Assembly: GCA_947629965.1 (NCBI GenBank)
Contig: CANRFS010000065.1
Location: 1-7,184, forward strand
Length of the DNA stretch: 7,184 bases
Direction: 5' to 3'
From: an uncultured Clostridia bacterium
GTDB lineage: Bacteria > Bacillota > Clostridia > TANB77 > CAG-508
Below, piece after piece: positions 1 through 6,104 of this stretch. Position numbers and translations under genes: made by a program. Below the pieces are notes generated by a model. The model had not been told where the DNA came from. It searched no databases and saw only the letters and a program-made list of their open reading frames with translations. How positions within the stretch are numbered: position 1 is the first letter of the stretch; every line of letters begins with the position of its first letter.

Positions 1-234
1 TGAAAAGGTTGTAGAAAATACTTGGTACATCTTAACGGTTTTATAATTTACTATAGCATAGAATAATCTTGCTCCTATAAATCCACTTATAATTGTCGTT
101 ACTATGACAACTATTTTTTGCTTTATGGTATATTGTTTTTGCAAAATCAAGTAAATTCCTCCTAAAGCAATGGCTAGCATTATCATAAAGTTATAAAAGC
201 TAAGCTTGCCTATTCTAAGAATTGGAACTTCCAT
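1..234 (-). CDS. lgt: Lgt-like prolipoprotein diacylglyceryl transferase, N-terminal part (runs off window)
   Basis: This is the first 78 codons of a leftward gene that continues past base 1. Lgt enzymes are multi-pass membrane proteins that move diacylglycerol from phosphatidylglycerol onto the lipobox cysteine of prelipoproteins. The visible part begins MEVPILRIGKLSFYNF and has two hydrophobic segments, at about residues 15-31 and 41-63. The second contains GFIGARLFYAI (residues 51-61), which resembles the conserved G-x-x-G-[AG]-R-L-x-Y signature of Lgt. The HGG motif and the later catalytic arginine would lie outside the window, so activity cannot be judged. The start is ATG at 234, with AGAGG seven bases upstream. 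It begins only 30 bases after the stop of the pilin-like gene, so the two are probably co-transcribed. An Lgt-like paralogue with another role is possible. Confidence 0.7.
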   Translation of the reverse strand, partial: MEVPILRIGKLSFYNFMIMLAIALGGIYLILQKQYTIKQKIVVIVTTIISGFIGARLFYAIVNYKTVKMYQVFSTTFS

Positions 235-264
235 CTTTTTTCCTCTTTCTTTTTAGATTACAAG

Positions 265-498
265 TTAATCTGCAAACTCCCAATGATAGGGTTCATTTTC
301 TTGATCTTTTGCTTCATCATATATTTTATAAATATGCAATTCATTTTTCAAAGTCATTACAGGCCTCAATCCACTTGTTCCTCCTGCTTCTGTATGATTT
401 TGGAAATTATCTGGTGTAACATATCCAATACCATATGTTGAATTTTGTACATTTACAAAATAATACCCGCCATTTTTCACTAAATCATTGTCACATCC
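265..498 (-). pseudogene. C-terminal remnant of the pilin-like surface protein, displaced by a frameshift
   Basis: This 77-residue frame continues the pilin-like protein. Joined after ...DWLYSNR of the upstream frame, it gives GCDNDLVKNGGYYFVNVQ and later GLRPVMTLKNEL. That is the ending normally seen in these clostridial proteins (a WLASR-like motif, then a GLRPV-like motif). It has no start with a ribosome binding site of its own: the only candidate start is GTG at 480, with nothing like an SD at a suitable distance. The two frames overlap only between 494 and 534, so the frame change lies there, most likely at the GGAGG run around 497-501. Removing one base there restores a single frame of 442 residues from 1594 to 265. 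Whether this is a real mutation or a sequence error cannot be told from the window. Confidence 0.75.
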
Positions 499-1594
499 TC
501 CGATTAGAATATAACCAATCAGCTTCTCGAAACCCTAATACTGAATAAGCACTAGCATACTGCGACAAATAATAGTCAGCACCATATTCATTTAAATTAA
601 TCAACTCATAACCTGTTCCAAAACCTGATAAAGATGAAAATGGTCCGTTTAGATTATCTTCAGCAAAATCTGCTTTTGTTACCGTTGCTACTTCTGGTAT
701 TCCAGCCGTTACAATTTTTACAATTTTCTTTCCATCTTCTACGTAATTTGCAATAGCTCGCCATCCTGTAAATGTAGATTTTGCTGTTTTTGTTTTTGTT
801 TCATCTGTTGGATCATACGTGTCTACATTTTCATAGTCCTTTGGATAATTTACATAGTCCATTGCCACAATTGGGGCTCCACTTACTCTTGAACAATCCT
901 TGAATTCCCCTTCGCCTTCTGTAGCTATATTACCATTTGGTCCTACTGTAAGATTTCTAGTTTGTATATCTGATAAACTTCTTGCTTTTCCATCTTTTGT
1001 TTCAACCCATGGGAGTACATATAATTTTCCACTTACTTTTATTTTACTATTTACCGTTAAATTTCCAAATGTTTTTACCTCATTCGTTGGTTCATAAGAT
1101 TCAACTTTTCCATTACCGATTATGACTTGTACATTAGCTGGAATATTAATATCCTGTTTTAACTCATAGTCATTTATTATATAAACTGATAAATCGCTTT
1201 TTGCTGCGAAATCTATAGCCTCTTGTAAATCGCGAAACTCATATATATTGCCATCCATTGGTACACCTGCTACAATTACACCTTGTGGTGGTTCATCTTC
1301 ACTATTACCTTGGTTTTCTGATGGATTGTTATTTAAATAGTCATCTATTGAATCATACCATGTACCATTTATCTTTATTCTTCCATTTGCCAAAGCATTT
1401 TCTACTTCTATTGCATTTTGAGTTTTATCTGCTGCTTCTTTTGTTCTTCCTATTAGTCCTCCATTTAACGCTGTACTTATTGTAACTCCTACTAATATTA
1501 ACATTACTATTATTGTGATTACTAATGCTATTAACGTAATTCCTTTCGCATTAGAATTTTTAAACTTTAAATTAGTTGTTTGCTTTTCTCGCAT
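491..1594 (-). CDS. Type IV pilin-like surface protein, 5' part of a frameshifted gene
   Basis: The frame encodes 367 residues before a premature TGA. The N-terminus has a short basic leader ending KG at residues 17-18, then a single hydrophobic helix, ITLIALVITIIVMLILVGVTI (19-39 with one residue trimmed at neither end), the pattern of prepilins cut by a leader peptidase after Gly18. Mature position 5 is Ala23 rather than the usual Glu. After the helix comes NGGLIGRTKEAADK, common in clostridial proteins of this type. A Ser/Asn/Glu/Pro-rich linker (about 85-105) leads into a beta-rich middle section with solenoid-like strands (about 110-235), then a domain with GWRAIANYVEDGKKIVKIV, like the C-terminal domains (DUF6273-like) found on such clostridial proteins. 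The ATG at 1594 is preceded by AAGGGGAG about 11 bases upstream. The downstream continuation lies in another frame at 265-498. The 129 bases upstream of the gene hold no convincing terminator or promoter. Role inferred: secreted or cell-surface pseudopilin-like protein; substrate unknown. Confidence 0.72.
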   Translation of the reverse strand: MREKQTTNLKFKNSNAKGITLIALVITIIVMLILVGVTISTALNGGLIGRTKEAADKTQNAIEVENALANGRIKINGTWYDSIDDYLNNNPSENQGNSEDEPPQGVIVAGVPMDGNIYEFRDLQEAIDFAAKSDLSVYIINDYELKQDINIPANVQVIIGNGKVESYEPTNEVKTFGNLTVNSKIKVSGKLYVLPWVETKDGKARSLSDIQTRNLTVGPNGNIATEGEGEFKDCSRVSGAPIVAMDYVNYPKDYENVDTYDPTDETKTKTAKSTFTGWRAIANYVEDGKKIVKIVTAGIPEVATVTKADFAEDNLNGPFSSLSGFGTGYELINLNEYGADYYLSQYASAYSVLGFREADWLYSNRRM

Positions 1595-1723
1595 TTGTTT
1601 TTCTTCTCCCCTTCTTTTGTTTTTATCTCTAAAAAACCTATTTTTGCCTTTTGTTGTATAGTTATATTCTGTAATGTACTTATTTTAATTCATATATATT
1701 TTTTCTTTTCAATTAATTATTGT

Positions 1724-2056
1724 TTATAATAAATCTTTTACTGATTCACTTATTATTTTATTTACATCTGCAAGCATTATATTAAATCTTACTTCAATAT
1801 CAAAATACTCTTTTATTTTTGGTTCTTTCATAAGAATGTCATACATTTCTTGTAGCTTTTTCATTTTTTCTGAGTCTTCATCTTTACCTTGAAATGATAA
1901 AACTTGTACATCATATCTTATTTTTTCAAATTCTTCTATTTTTGCTTTCATTTCAGGTATAGCTTCTATTTCCTCTTTTGCTTTTTTATACTCTTGATAT
2001 TCTTTACTCTCTTGCAGAGCTTTTGCTAAATTGTTAGCCTCATCATATACGTACAT
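1724..2056 (-). CDS. YlbF-family regulator protein
   Basis: The product is 110 residues, nearly all helical and strongly charged, starting MYVYDEANNLAKALQESKEY. This matches the YlbF/YmcA family (Com_YlbF): an N-terminal helix with the pattern ANxLAKAxxxSxEYxEYK, a Glu/Lys-rich coiled-coil-like middle (about 22-55), and a C-terminal helix (about 85-108) ending in DVNKIISESVKDLL. In Bacillus subtilis, YlbF and YmcA form a complex with YaaT that helps RNase Y process mRNAs and affects competence, biofilm formation and sporulation. The closest paralogue cannot be decided here, and 110 residues is nearer to the short members of the family. The ATG at 2056 has AAGGAGA seven bases upstream. The gene starts 20 bases after the glycosyltransferase stop, so the two form an operon. 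No Rho-independent terminator is visible after it. Confidence 0.83.
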   Translation of the reverse strand: MYVYDEANNLAKALQESKEYQEYKKAKEEIEAIPEMKAKIEEFEKIRYDVQVLSFQGKDEDSEKMKKLQEMYDILMKEPKIKEYFDIEVRFNIMLADVNKIISESVKDLL

Positions 2057-2076
2057 TTTAAACTCTCCTTTTTATT

Positions 2077-3372
2077 TTAAGCATATGCTTGACGTTTCTT
2101 GTTGAAAGAAATTAAATTTGTAATTTCTGTTTCTATATTTTTTATCTTCTTTGACTTTCTTGCTTTTTCTTGAGCAATTTGATTTGCTTGTCGTTCTGCC
2201 ATTGTTTGGCATATTGCTTTTTGATATATAAAATGGGTATCCTGTGCTATTTTTGCCCAATTATATTCATTTTTAACTTTTGTTCTTGCTTTCTTTACTA
2301 TATTATCACACAATTGATGATCAAATAAAAGTGTTAAAATTGAATCTGCAAGCGAATTAGAATTTCCTGCATAAGATTTCATTCCATCTACGCCATGCTC
2401 TACTATTTCATTTAATCCACCTACATCTGATACAACTGTTGGAACTCCTGCAAGCATTGCTTCTAATGCTACTATTCCAAATGGTTCGTATGTGCTTGGA
2501 AATACTGATACATCTGCACATTTATACATTTTTGAAACTTGCTTTGCATTCAAATATCCTGTAAAATATACTTTTTGAGAAAGTCCCATTGCTTCTACTT
2601 GTGCCTTTAATTCATCTAGCATTCCGCCTTTTCCTGCTATTATAAGTTTTGCATCATGATAGTTATCTAATATTTTAGGCATCGCAGATATTAAGTGTTG
2701 AACACCTTTTTCATATACTAGTCTTCCCATAAATAATATTATTTTTTCATTATCAGACGCATATTGTCTTCTAAACTCATAATCTCTTTCTACTCCACTA
2801 TACAAAGTAGTATTAATACCATTTGGTATAACATTTATTTTTTCATATGGAAGTCCAAATAATCTTTGTATATCATTTTTCATAAATTTACTATTTACTA
2901 TTACTTCTGATGATTCATAAGTAAGCATCCATTCTGTATCATTTATATACCTCTGTACTTCATCATGAATTCCACCATTACGTCCTGCTTCTGTAGCATG
3001 TATTGTACTTACAAGTGGCATATTATATGAATTTTTTAAAGTTTTTGCTGCATATGCAACAAGCCAATCATGTGCATGTATAACATCAAATTTTTCTCCA
3101 TTTGCAATTAATTCATTTGCCTTTGCTATCATATTAAAGTTAAGTTGCATTATCCAGTCTATAAAGTTATTTGGATTTATCATATAATTATCTACTCTAT
3201 ATACATTAACACCTTTGTCATTTTCATAGTATGGCACATTTCCTTCTTTATATGTAATAACATATACATCATGTCCATCTTTTATTAATCTCTTTGATAA
3301 ATCATGTACAACCCTTGCAATTCCTCCAACTATCCTTGGTGGATATTCCCATGTAAGCATAAGTATTTTCAT
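2077..3372 (-). CDS. Glycosyltransferase family 4, glycogen-synthase-like
   Basis: A 431-residue GT-B fold enzyme that transfers sugar from an activated nucleotide donor with retention of configuration. The first Rossmann domain begins MKILMLTWEYPPRIVGGIARVV, trimmed here to its key parts: YPP (10-12) and the glycine loop VGGIA. HAHDWL sits at 99-104. VIPNGI opens the linker to the second domain, which carries GRLVYEKG with Arg217 and Lys222 (the phosphate-binding pair) and the E-x7-E donor motif EPFGIVALE with Glu296 and Glu304. The last 50 residues are Lys/Gln/Ala-rich and helical, beyond the usual fold. I chose ATG 3372 because AAGGAGG lies 11 bases upstream; an in-frame ATG at 3402 has no such site. 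The divergent neighbours, a GH57 branching-enzyme-like gene and DUF4912, suggest alpha-glucan synthesis. The acceptor is inferred, since GT4 enzymes act on many substrates. Confidence 0.88.
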   Translation of the reverse strand: MKILMLTWEYPPRIVGGIARVVHDLSKRLIKDGHDVYVITYKEGNVPYYENDKGVNVYRVDNYMINPNNFIDWIMQLNFNMIAKANELIANGEKFDVIHAHDWLVAYAAKTLKNSYNMPLVSTIHATEAGRNGGIHDEVQRYINDTEWMLTYESSEVIVNSKFMKNDIQRLFGLPYEKINVIPNGINTTLYSGVERDYEFRRQYASDNEKIILFMGRLVYEKGVQHLISAMPKILDNYHDAKLIIAGKGGMLDELKAQVEAMGLSQKVYFTGYLNAKQVSKMYKCADVSVFPSTYEPFGIVALEAMLAGVPTVVSDVGGLNEIVEHGVDGMKSYAGNSNSLADSILTLLFDHQLCDNIVKKARTKVKNEYNWAKIAQDTHFIYQKAICQTMAERQANQIAQEKARKSKKIKNIETEITNLISFNKKRQAYA

Positions 3373-3426
3373 AAAGTTTACTTCCTCCTTTATCTTTTTC
3401 ATTAGTTAAATTTTTATTTTGAATAT

Positions 3427-3455
3427 ATTTTATAGGAAATTGTGATAAAAGTAAA
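3427..3455 (-). promoter_or_regulatory. Likely vegetative promoter of the glycosyltransferase operon
   Basis: Reading leftward, TTTACT (3450-3455) is separated by 17 bases from TAAAAT (3427-3432). These match the sigma-A consensus at four and five of six positions. Transcription would start near 3420, giving a leader of about 50 bases before ATG 3372. The region is AT-rich, so chance matches are common, but the spacing is ideal and the position fits the gene. Confidence 0.5.
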
Positions 3456-3466
3456 CAGATTATTAC

Positions 3467-3487
3467 AATATTTTTAAAAAAAATATT
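3467..3487. repeat. Short perfect inverted repeat between the divergent promoters
   Basis: AATATTTTT (3467-3475) and its exact reverse complement AAAAATATT (3479-3487) are separated by three A residues. It lies between the two divergent promoters, just upstream of both -35 boxes, where an operator for a dimeric regulator would be expected. It consists only of A and T in an AT-rich region, so it may be a chance palindrome or simply curved, UP-element-like DNA. Confidence 0.3.
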
Positions 3488-3504
3488 TTTTATTCCTTTT
3501 AGTA

Positions 3505-3533
3505 TTGAATTTATTTATTTTTTGATATACTAT
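3505..3533 (+). promoter_or_regulatory. Likely vegetative promoter of the DUF4912-GH57 operon
   Basis: TTGAAT (3505-3510) and TACTAT (3528-3533) are separated by exactly 17 bases, each matching the sigma-A consensus at four of six positions. Transcription would start near 3540, leaving a leader of about 34 bases that carries AAGGAGG (3558-3564), nine bases before ATG 3574. No terminator or attenuator is visible between promoter and gene. Confidence 0.5.
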
Positions 3534-3573
3534 ATATACGAATATTTTACTTTTACTAAGGAGGAATTTTTAA

Positions 3574-4401
3574 ATGCCAAAAACTACAAAAGATGTTACT
3601 GATAAAAAAAATAAAAAATTAAATTCGAAAACTACTACTTCTGCTAAAAGTAGTTCTTCTAAGGTAGCTAATAAATCTAAAAAATCTAATACTAAAACTA
3701 CTGCTAAAAAAACTACTTCTACTAAAAAGAAATCAACATCTACCGTTTCTAAAAAGGTTACATCTAGCAAGAAAAATCCTAGTAAAAAAAGAACTAAATC
3801 ATCTACAAAAGCTAAAAGTCAAAAATCAATTAATATTTTAGAATATTATGATTTACCTTATAGATATAATGAAACTACTGTTAAAATTCTTTATCAAACT
3901 CCTAAAACTCTTTTTGTGTATTGGGATGTTTCTGATAGTGATAGAGAAAATTTTATAAACCAGTACGGAAATGATTTTTTTGAAAGAACAAAACCAGTAT
4001 TAGTCATTCATAATTTAACAATGAATTATACTTTTGAAATTGATATAAATGATTTTGCTAATTGTTGGTATTTTAATATAAATGATGAAAAATGTGAGTA
4101 TTCTGTTGAACTTGGAAGAAAATCAAAAGATATTAATAATAGCATAATTCCTAATGATTATTTATATATAGCATCATCAAATAAAATTGAATCACCAAAT
4201 GGTCATATTTTATTTGATAGTAACAATAATGTTGTGTTCTTTAAAAATGTAAAGACTAATCAAAGTTTCTCAAAAGATATTGCACACTTTAACTTTATGA
4301 AATATTTTGGCAAAATATATAACATATATGATATTTATAAAAAAATATATAAAGAAGATGAAATATTAAAAATTGATAATCCTACATCTACTTTTAAGTA
4401 A
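3574..4401 (+). CDS. DUF4912 protein with long Lys/Ser/Thr-rich N-terminal tail
   Basis: The product has 275 residues. Residues 1-85 are almost entirely Lys, Ser, Thr, Ala and Asn, with recurring KKTTSTKKK- and SSKKNPSKKR-like stretches. They have no hydrophobic segment and no signal peptide, so this part should be disordered and very basic, like a histone H1 tail. From residue 86 the DUF4912 domain starts: NILEYYDLPYRYNETTVKIL, then TPKTLFVYWDVS with Tyr116-Trp117-Asp118, corresponding to the 'P..LF.YW.' core of the family, and it runs to about residue 215. The remaining C-terminal residues are Asn/Lys-rich with no known motif. The biochemical function of DUF4912 is not established. The stop codon overlaps the ribosome binding site of the GH57 gene 11 bases downstream, so the pair is translationally close and probably works together, plausibly in glucan metabolism. 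The abundant charge could bind a polyanion. Confidence 0.82.
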   Translation: MPKTTKDVTDKKNKKLNSKTTTSAKSSSSKVANKSKKSNTKTTAKKTTSTKKKSTSTVSKKVTSSKKNPSKKRTKSSTKAKSQKSINILEYYDLPYRYNETTVKILYQTPKTLFVYWDVSDSDRENFINQYGNDFFERTKPVLVIHNLTMNYTFEIDINDFANCWYFNINDEKCEYSVELGRKSKDINNSIIPNDYLYIASSNKIESPNGHILFDSNNNVVFFKNVKTNQSFSKDIAHFNFMKYFGKIYNIYDIYKKIYKEDEILKIDNPTSTFK

Positions 4402-4412
4402 AGGAGTAAATA

Positions 4413-5204
4413 ATGAATACTGAAAAAGGATATGTAAGTTTTATATTACATGCACATTTACCTTTCATACATCATCCAGAAAGTGAAGATTATTTAGAAG
4501 AAGAATGGCTATTTGAAGCCATTTCTGAAACATATATACCATTATTATTAAATTTTAAAAAATTAGAAGAAGAGAAGGTTGATTTTAGACTTACTATGTC
4601 TATTACCCCTCCTCTTCTTTCGATGCTTGATAATAAATTATTACAAGAAAGATATATTAAGTATTTAAAAAAACATATAGAACTATCTAAAAAAGAAATT
4701 GTAAGAACAGCAAATGATCAAAGATTAAATGAGCTTGCTCATTATTATTTAGATAGATATTCAAATGACTTGCATGTATTTAAAGATTTATATAACTGTA
4801 ATTTAATTGATGGTTTTAAATATTTTCAAGATATTGGTGTTTTAGAGATAATTACTTGTGGTGCAACACATGGATATTTTCCTATTTTATATGTTAATGA
4901 AAAAACTGTTAAAGCTCAGATTGCTGTTGGGGTTCAAACTTATGAAAAATATTTCGGTAAGGAACCTCGTGGAATATGGCTTCCAGAATGTGGATATGTT
5001 CCAGAAGCAGATAAGTATCTTAAAGAATTTGGCATTGAATATGTTATAACTGAATCACATGGAATACTTTATGCAGACCCTACTCCTATTTATGGTACTT
5101 TTGCTCCAATAGTTTCACCTGAAGGTGTAATAGCTTTTGGCCGTGATATTGAAAGTTCAAGACAAGTTTGGAGCTCTATTTCTCGGTTATCCTGGGGATT
5201 TTAA
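4413..5204 (+). CDS. GH57 alpha-glucan branching-enzyme-like protein, N-terminal part (frameshifted)
   Basis: GH57 branching enzymes cut an alpha-1,4-glucan chain and rejoin it as an alpha-1,6 branch. This frame holds the first half of the (beta/alpha)7 barrel. GH57 conserved region 1 is HAHLPF with His13 and His15. Region 2 is around CGATHGYFP (149-157). Region 3 is WLPECGY with Glu192, the expected catalytic nucleophile. The conserved RDIESSRQVWSS follows, ending at Ser255. The frame then departs from the family after codon 255, reading ISRLSWGF and stopping at 5202. The rest of the enzyme continues one base out of register. ATG 4413 has AAGGAG (4401-4406) six bases upstream, overlapping the DUF4912 stop. 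This product alone lacks the acid/base aspartate and the C-terminal domain, so it should be inactive. It could also be called an amylase-like GH57, but the DUF1957 continuation favours branching enzyme. Confidence 0.87.
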   Translation: MNTEKGYVSFILHAHLPFIHHPESEDYLEEEWLFEAISETYIPLLLNFKKLEEEKVDFRLTMSITPPLLSMLDNKLLQERYIKYLKKHIELSKKEIVRTANDQRLNELAHYYLDRYSNDLHVFKDLYNCNLIDGFKYFQDIGVLEIITCGATHGYFPILYVNEKTVKAQIAVGVQTYEKYFGKEPRGIWLPECGYVPEADKYLKEFGIEYVITESHGILYADPTPIYGTFAPIVSPEGVIAFGRDIESSRQVWSSISRLSWGF

Positions 5205-6000
5205 TTATAGAGAATTTTATCGTGATATTGGTTATGATGCAGATTATGAATATATAAAACCTTATATTGCTAAAAATGGTGCTCGTGTAAATACTGGTAT
5301 TAAATATCACAGAATTACTGGAAAAACAGAATTTAAAGATTACTATAATGTTCAATGGGCAAAAGATTCGGCAGAAAAACAGGCTGGTCACTTTTTAGAT
5401 TCTAGAGTAAACCAAATTAATGACCTTTCTAACTTTATGGATACTCCTCCGATTGTAGTTTGTCCTTATGATGCAGAACTTTATGGGCATTGGTGGTATG
5501 AAGGTCCATATTGGTTATATATATTATTTAAAAAAATTTATTATGATGACTGTAATTTTAAATTAATAACACCTGGAGAATATATTGATAAATTTCCTTG
5601 TATGCAAGTATCATCTCCTTGTAGGTCAAGTTGGGGTGCTAATGGTTATAGTGAAGTATGGCTTAACCCTAGCAATGATTATGTTCATAAACATCTTCAT
5701 GTTGCAGGTGATAGAATGTGTGAGCTTGCTCATCTTTTTCCAAATGCAAAAGGGTTAAAAAAGAAAGCTCTTAGTCAATGCGTTCGTGAACTTCTTCTTG
5801 CCCAAAGTAGTGACTGGTTATTTATTATTACAAATGGAACAATGGTTGACTACGCAAAAAAAAGAATTAAAGATCATATAGGAAGATTTACTGCTTTATA
5901 TGAACAATTAAAAAATGACAAAATCGATGAAAAATTCTTAAAAGACATATCTAAAAAAGATAACATTTTTCCAGATGTAGATTATATGATTTATTATTAA
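5182..6000 (+). pseudogene. GH57/DUF1957 branching-enzyme-like protein, C-terminal part displaced by a frameshift
   Basis: This frame resumes the family sequence exactly where the upstream one leaves it: GYPGDFNYREFYRDIGYD, then YIKPYI and VNTGIKYHRITGKT. Region 4 is PYDAELYGHWWYEGP, carrying the catalytic acid/base Asp353 (numbered on the repaired protein). The helical DUF1957 C-terminal domain includes SSWGANGYSEVWLN, LLLAQSSDW and NIFPDVDYMIYY. Repaired, the protein is 528 residues, a normal length for this group, and the Glu192/Asp353 spacing fits GH57 branching enzymes. The frame is open from 5134, but no start with a ribosome binding site precedes the conserved sequence; TTG at 5137 has none. 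One extra base between 5178 and 5184, for example in ATTT (5178-5181), explains the break. It is thus part of the upstream gene, not a separate one. Confidence 0.87.
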
Positions 6001-6022
6001 AATAATTTAATATATACAAGTT

Positions 6023-6049
6023 TCATATTCTCTTTTCCAAGAATAAAAT
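6023..6049 (+). promoter_or_regulatory. Weak sigma-E-like sporulation promoter candidate upstream of ytxC
   Basis: TCATATT (6023-6029) resembles the -35 of the mother-cell sigma factor sigma-E, and AATAAAAT (6042-6049) fits its -10 pattern CATAnAnT except for the leading C. The 12-base spacer is shorter than the usual 14-15, which is a serious weakness. It lies 55 bases before the ytxC start, in the only sizeable gap of the rightward operon. No clear sigma-A promoter is seen in the same gap. A TTAGTA-GA-TACTAA palindrome follows at 6068-6081. Confidence 0.2.
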
Positions 6050-6104
6050 ATGTATATCTAATAAGTTTTAGTAGATACTAACATTATTGGGAAGGAGAAT
6101 TTTT

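Noticed and set aside
1684..1712. Promoter for the pilin-like gene (TTGAAA, 17 bases, ATTAAA)
   Set aside because: The -10 box matches at only three of six positions and lacks the two most important bases, so I do not list it.
2072..2260. Leftward 62-codon open frame inside the glycosyltransferase 3' end
   Set aside because: It lies in another frame of a well-supported gene and its product has no recognisable features.
3570..3770. Leftward open frame opposite the DUF4912 tail
   Set aside because: It is the complement of the repetitive Lys/Thr codons and gives an artificial Val/Leu/Phe-rich product with no ribosome binding site.
6011..6055. Possible terminator after the GH57 gene
   Set aside because: ATATAC/GTATAT and CATAT/ATATG can pair, but the stem is weak, made mostly of A and T, and is not followed by a T-run.
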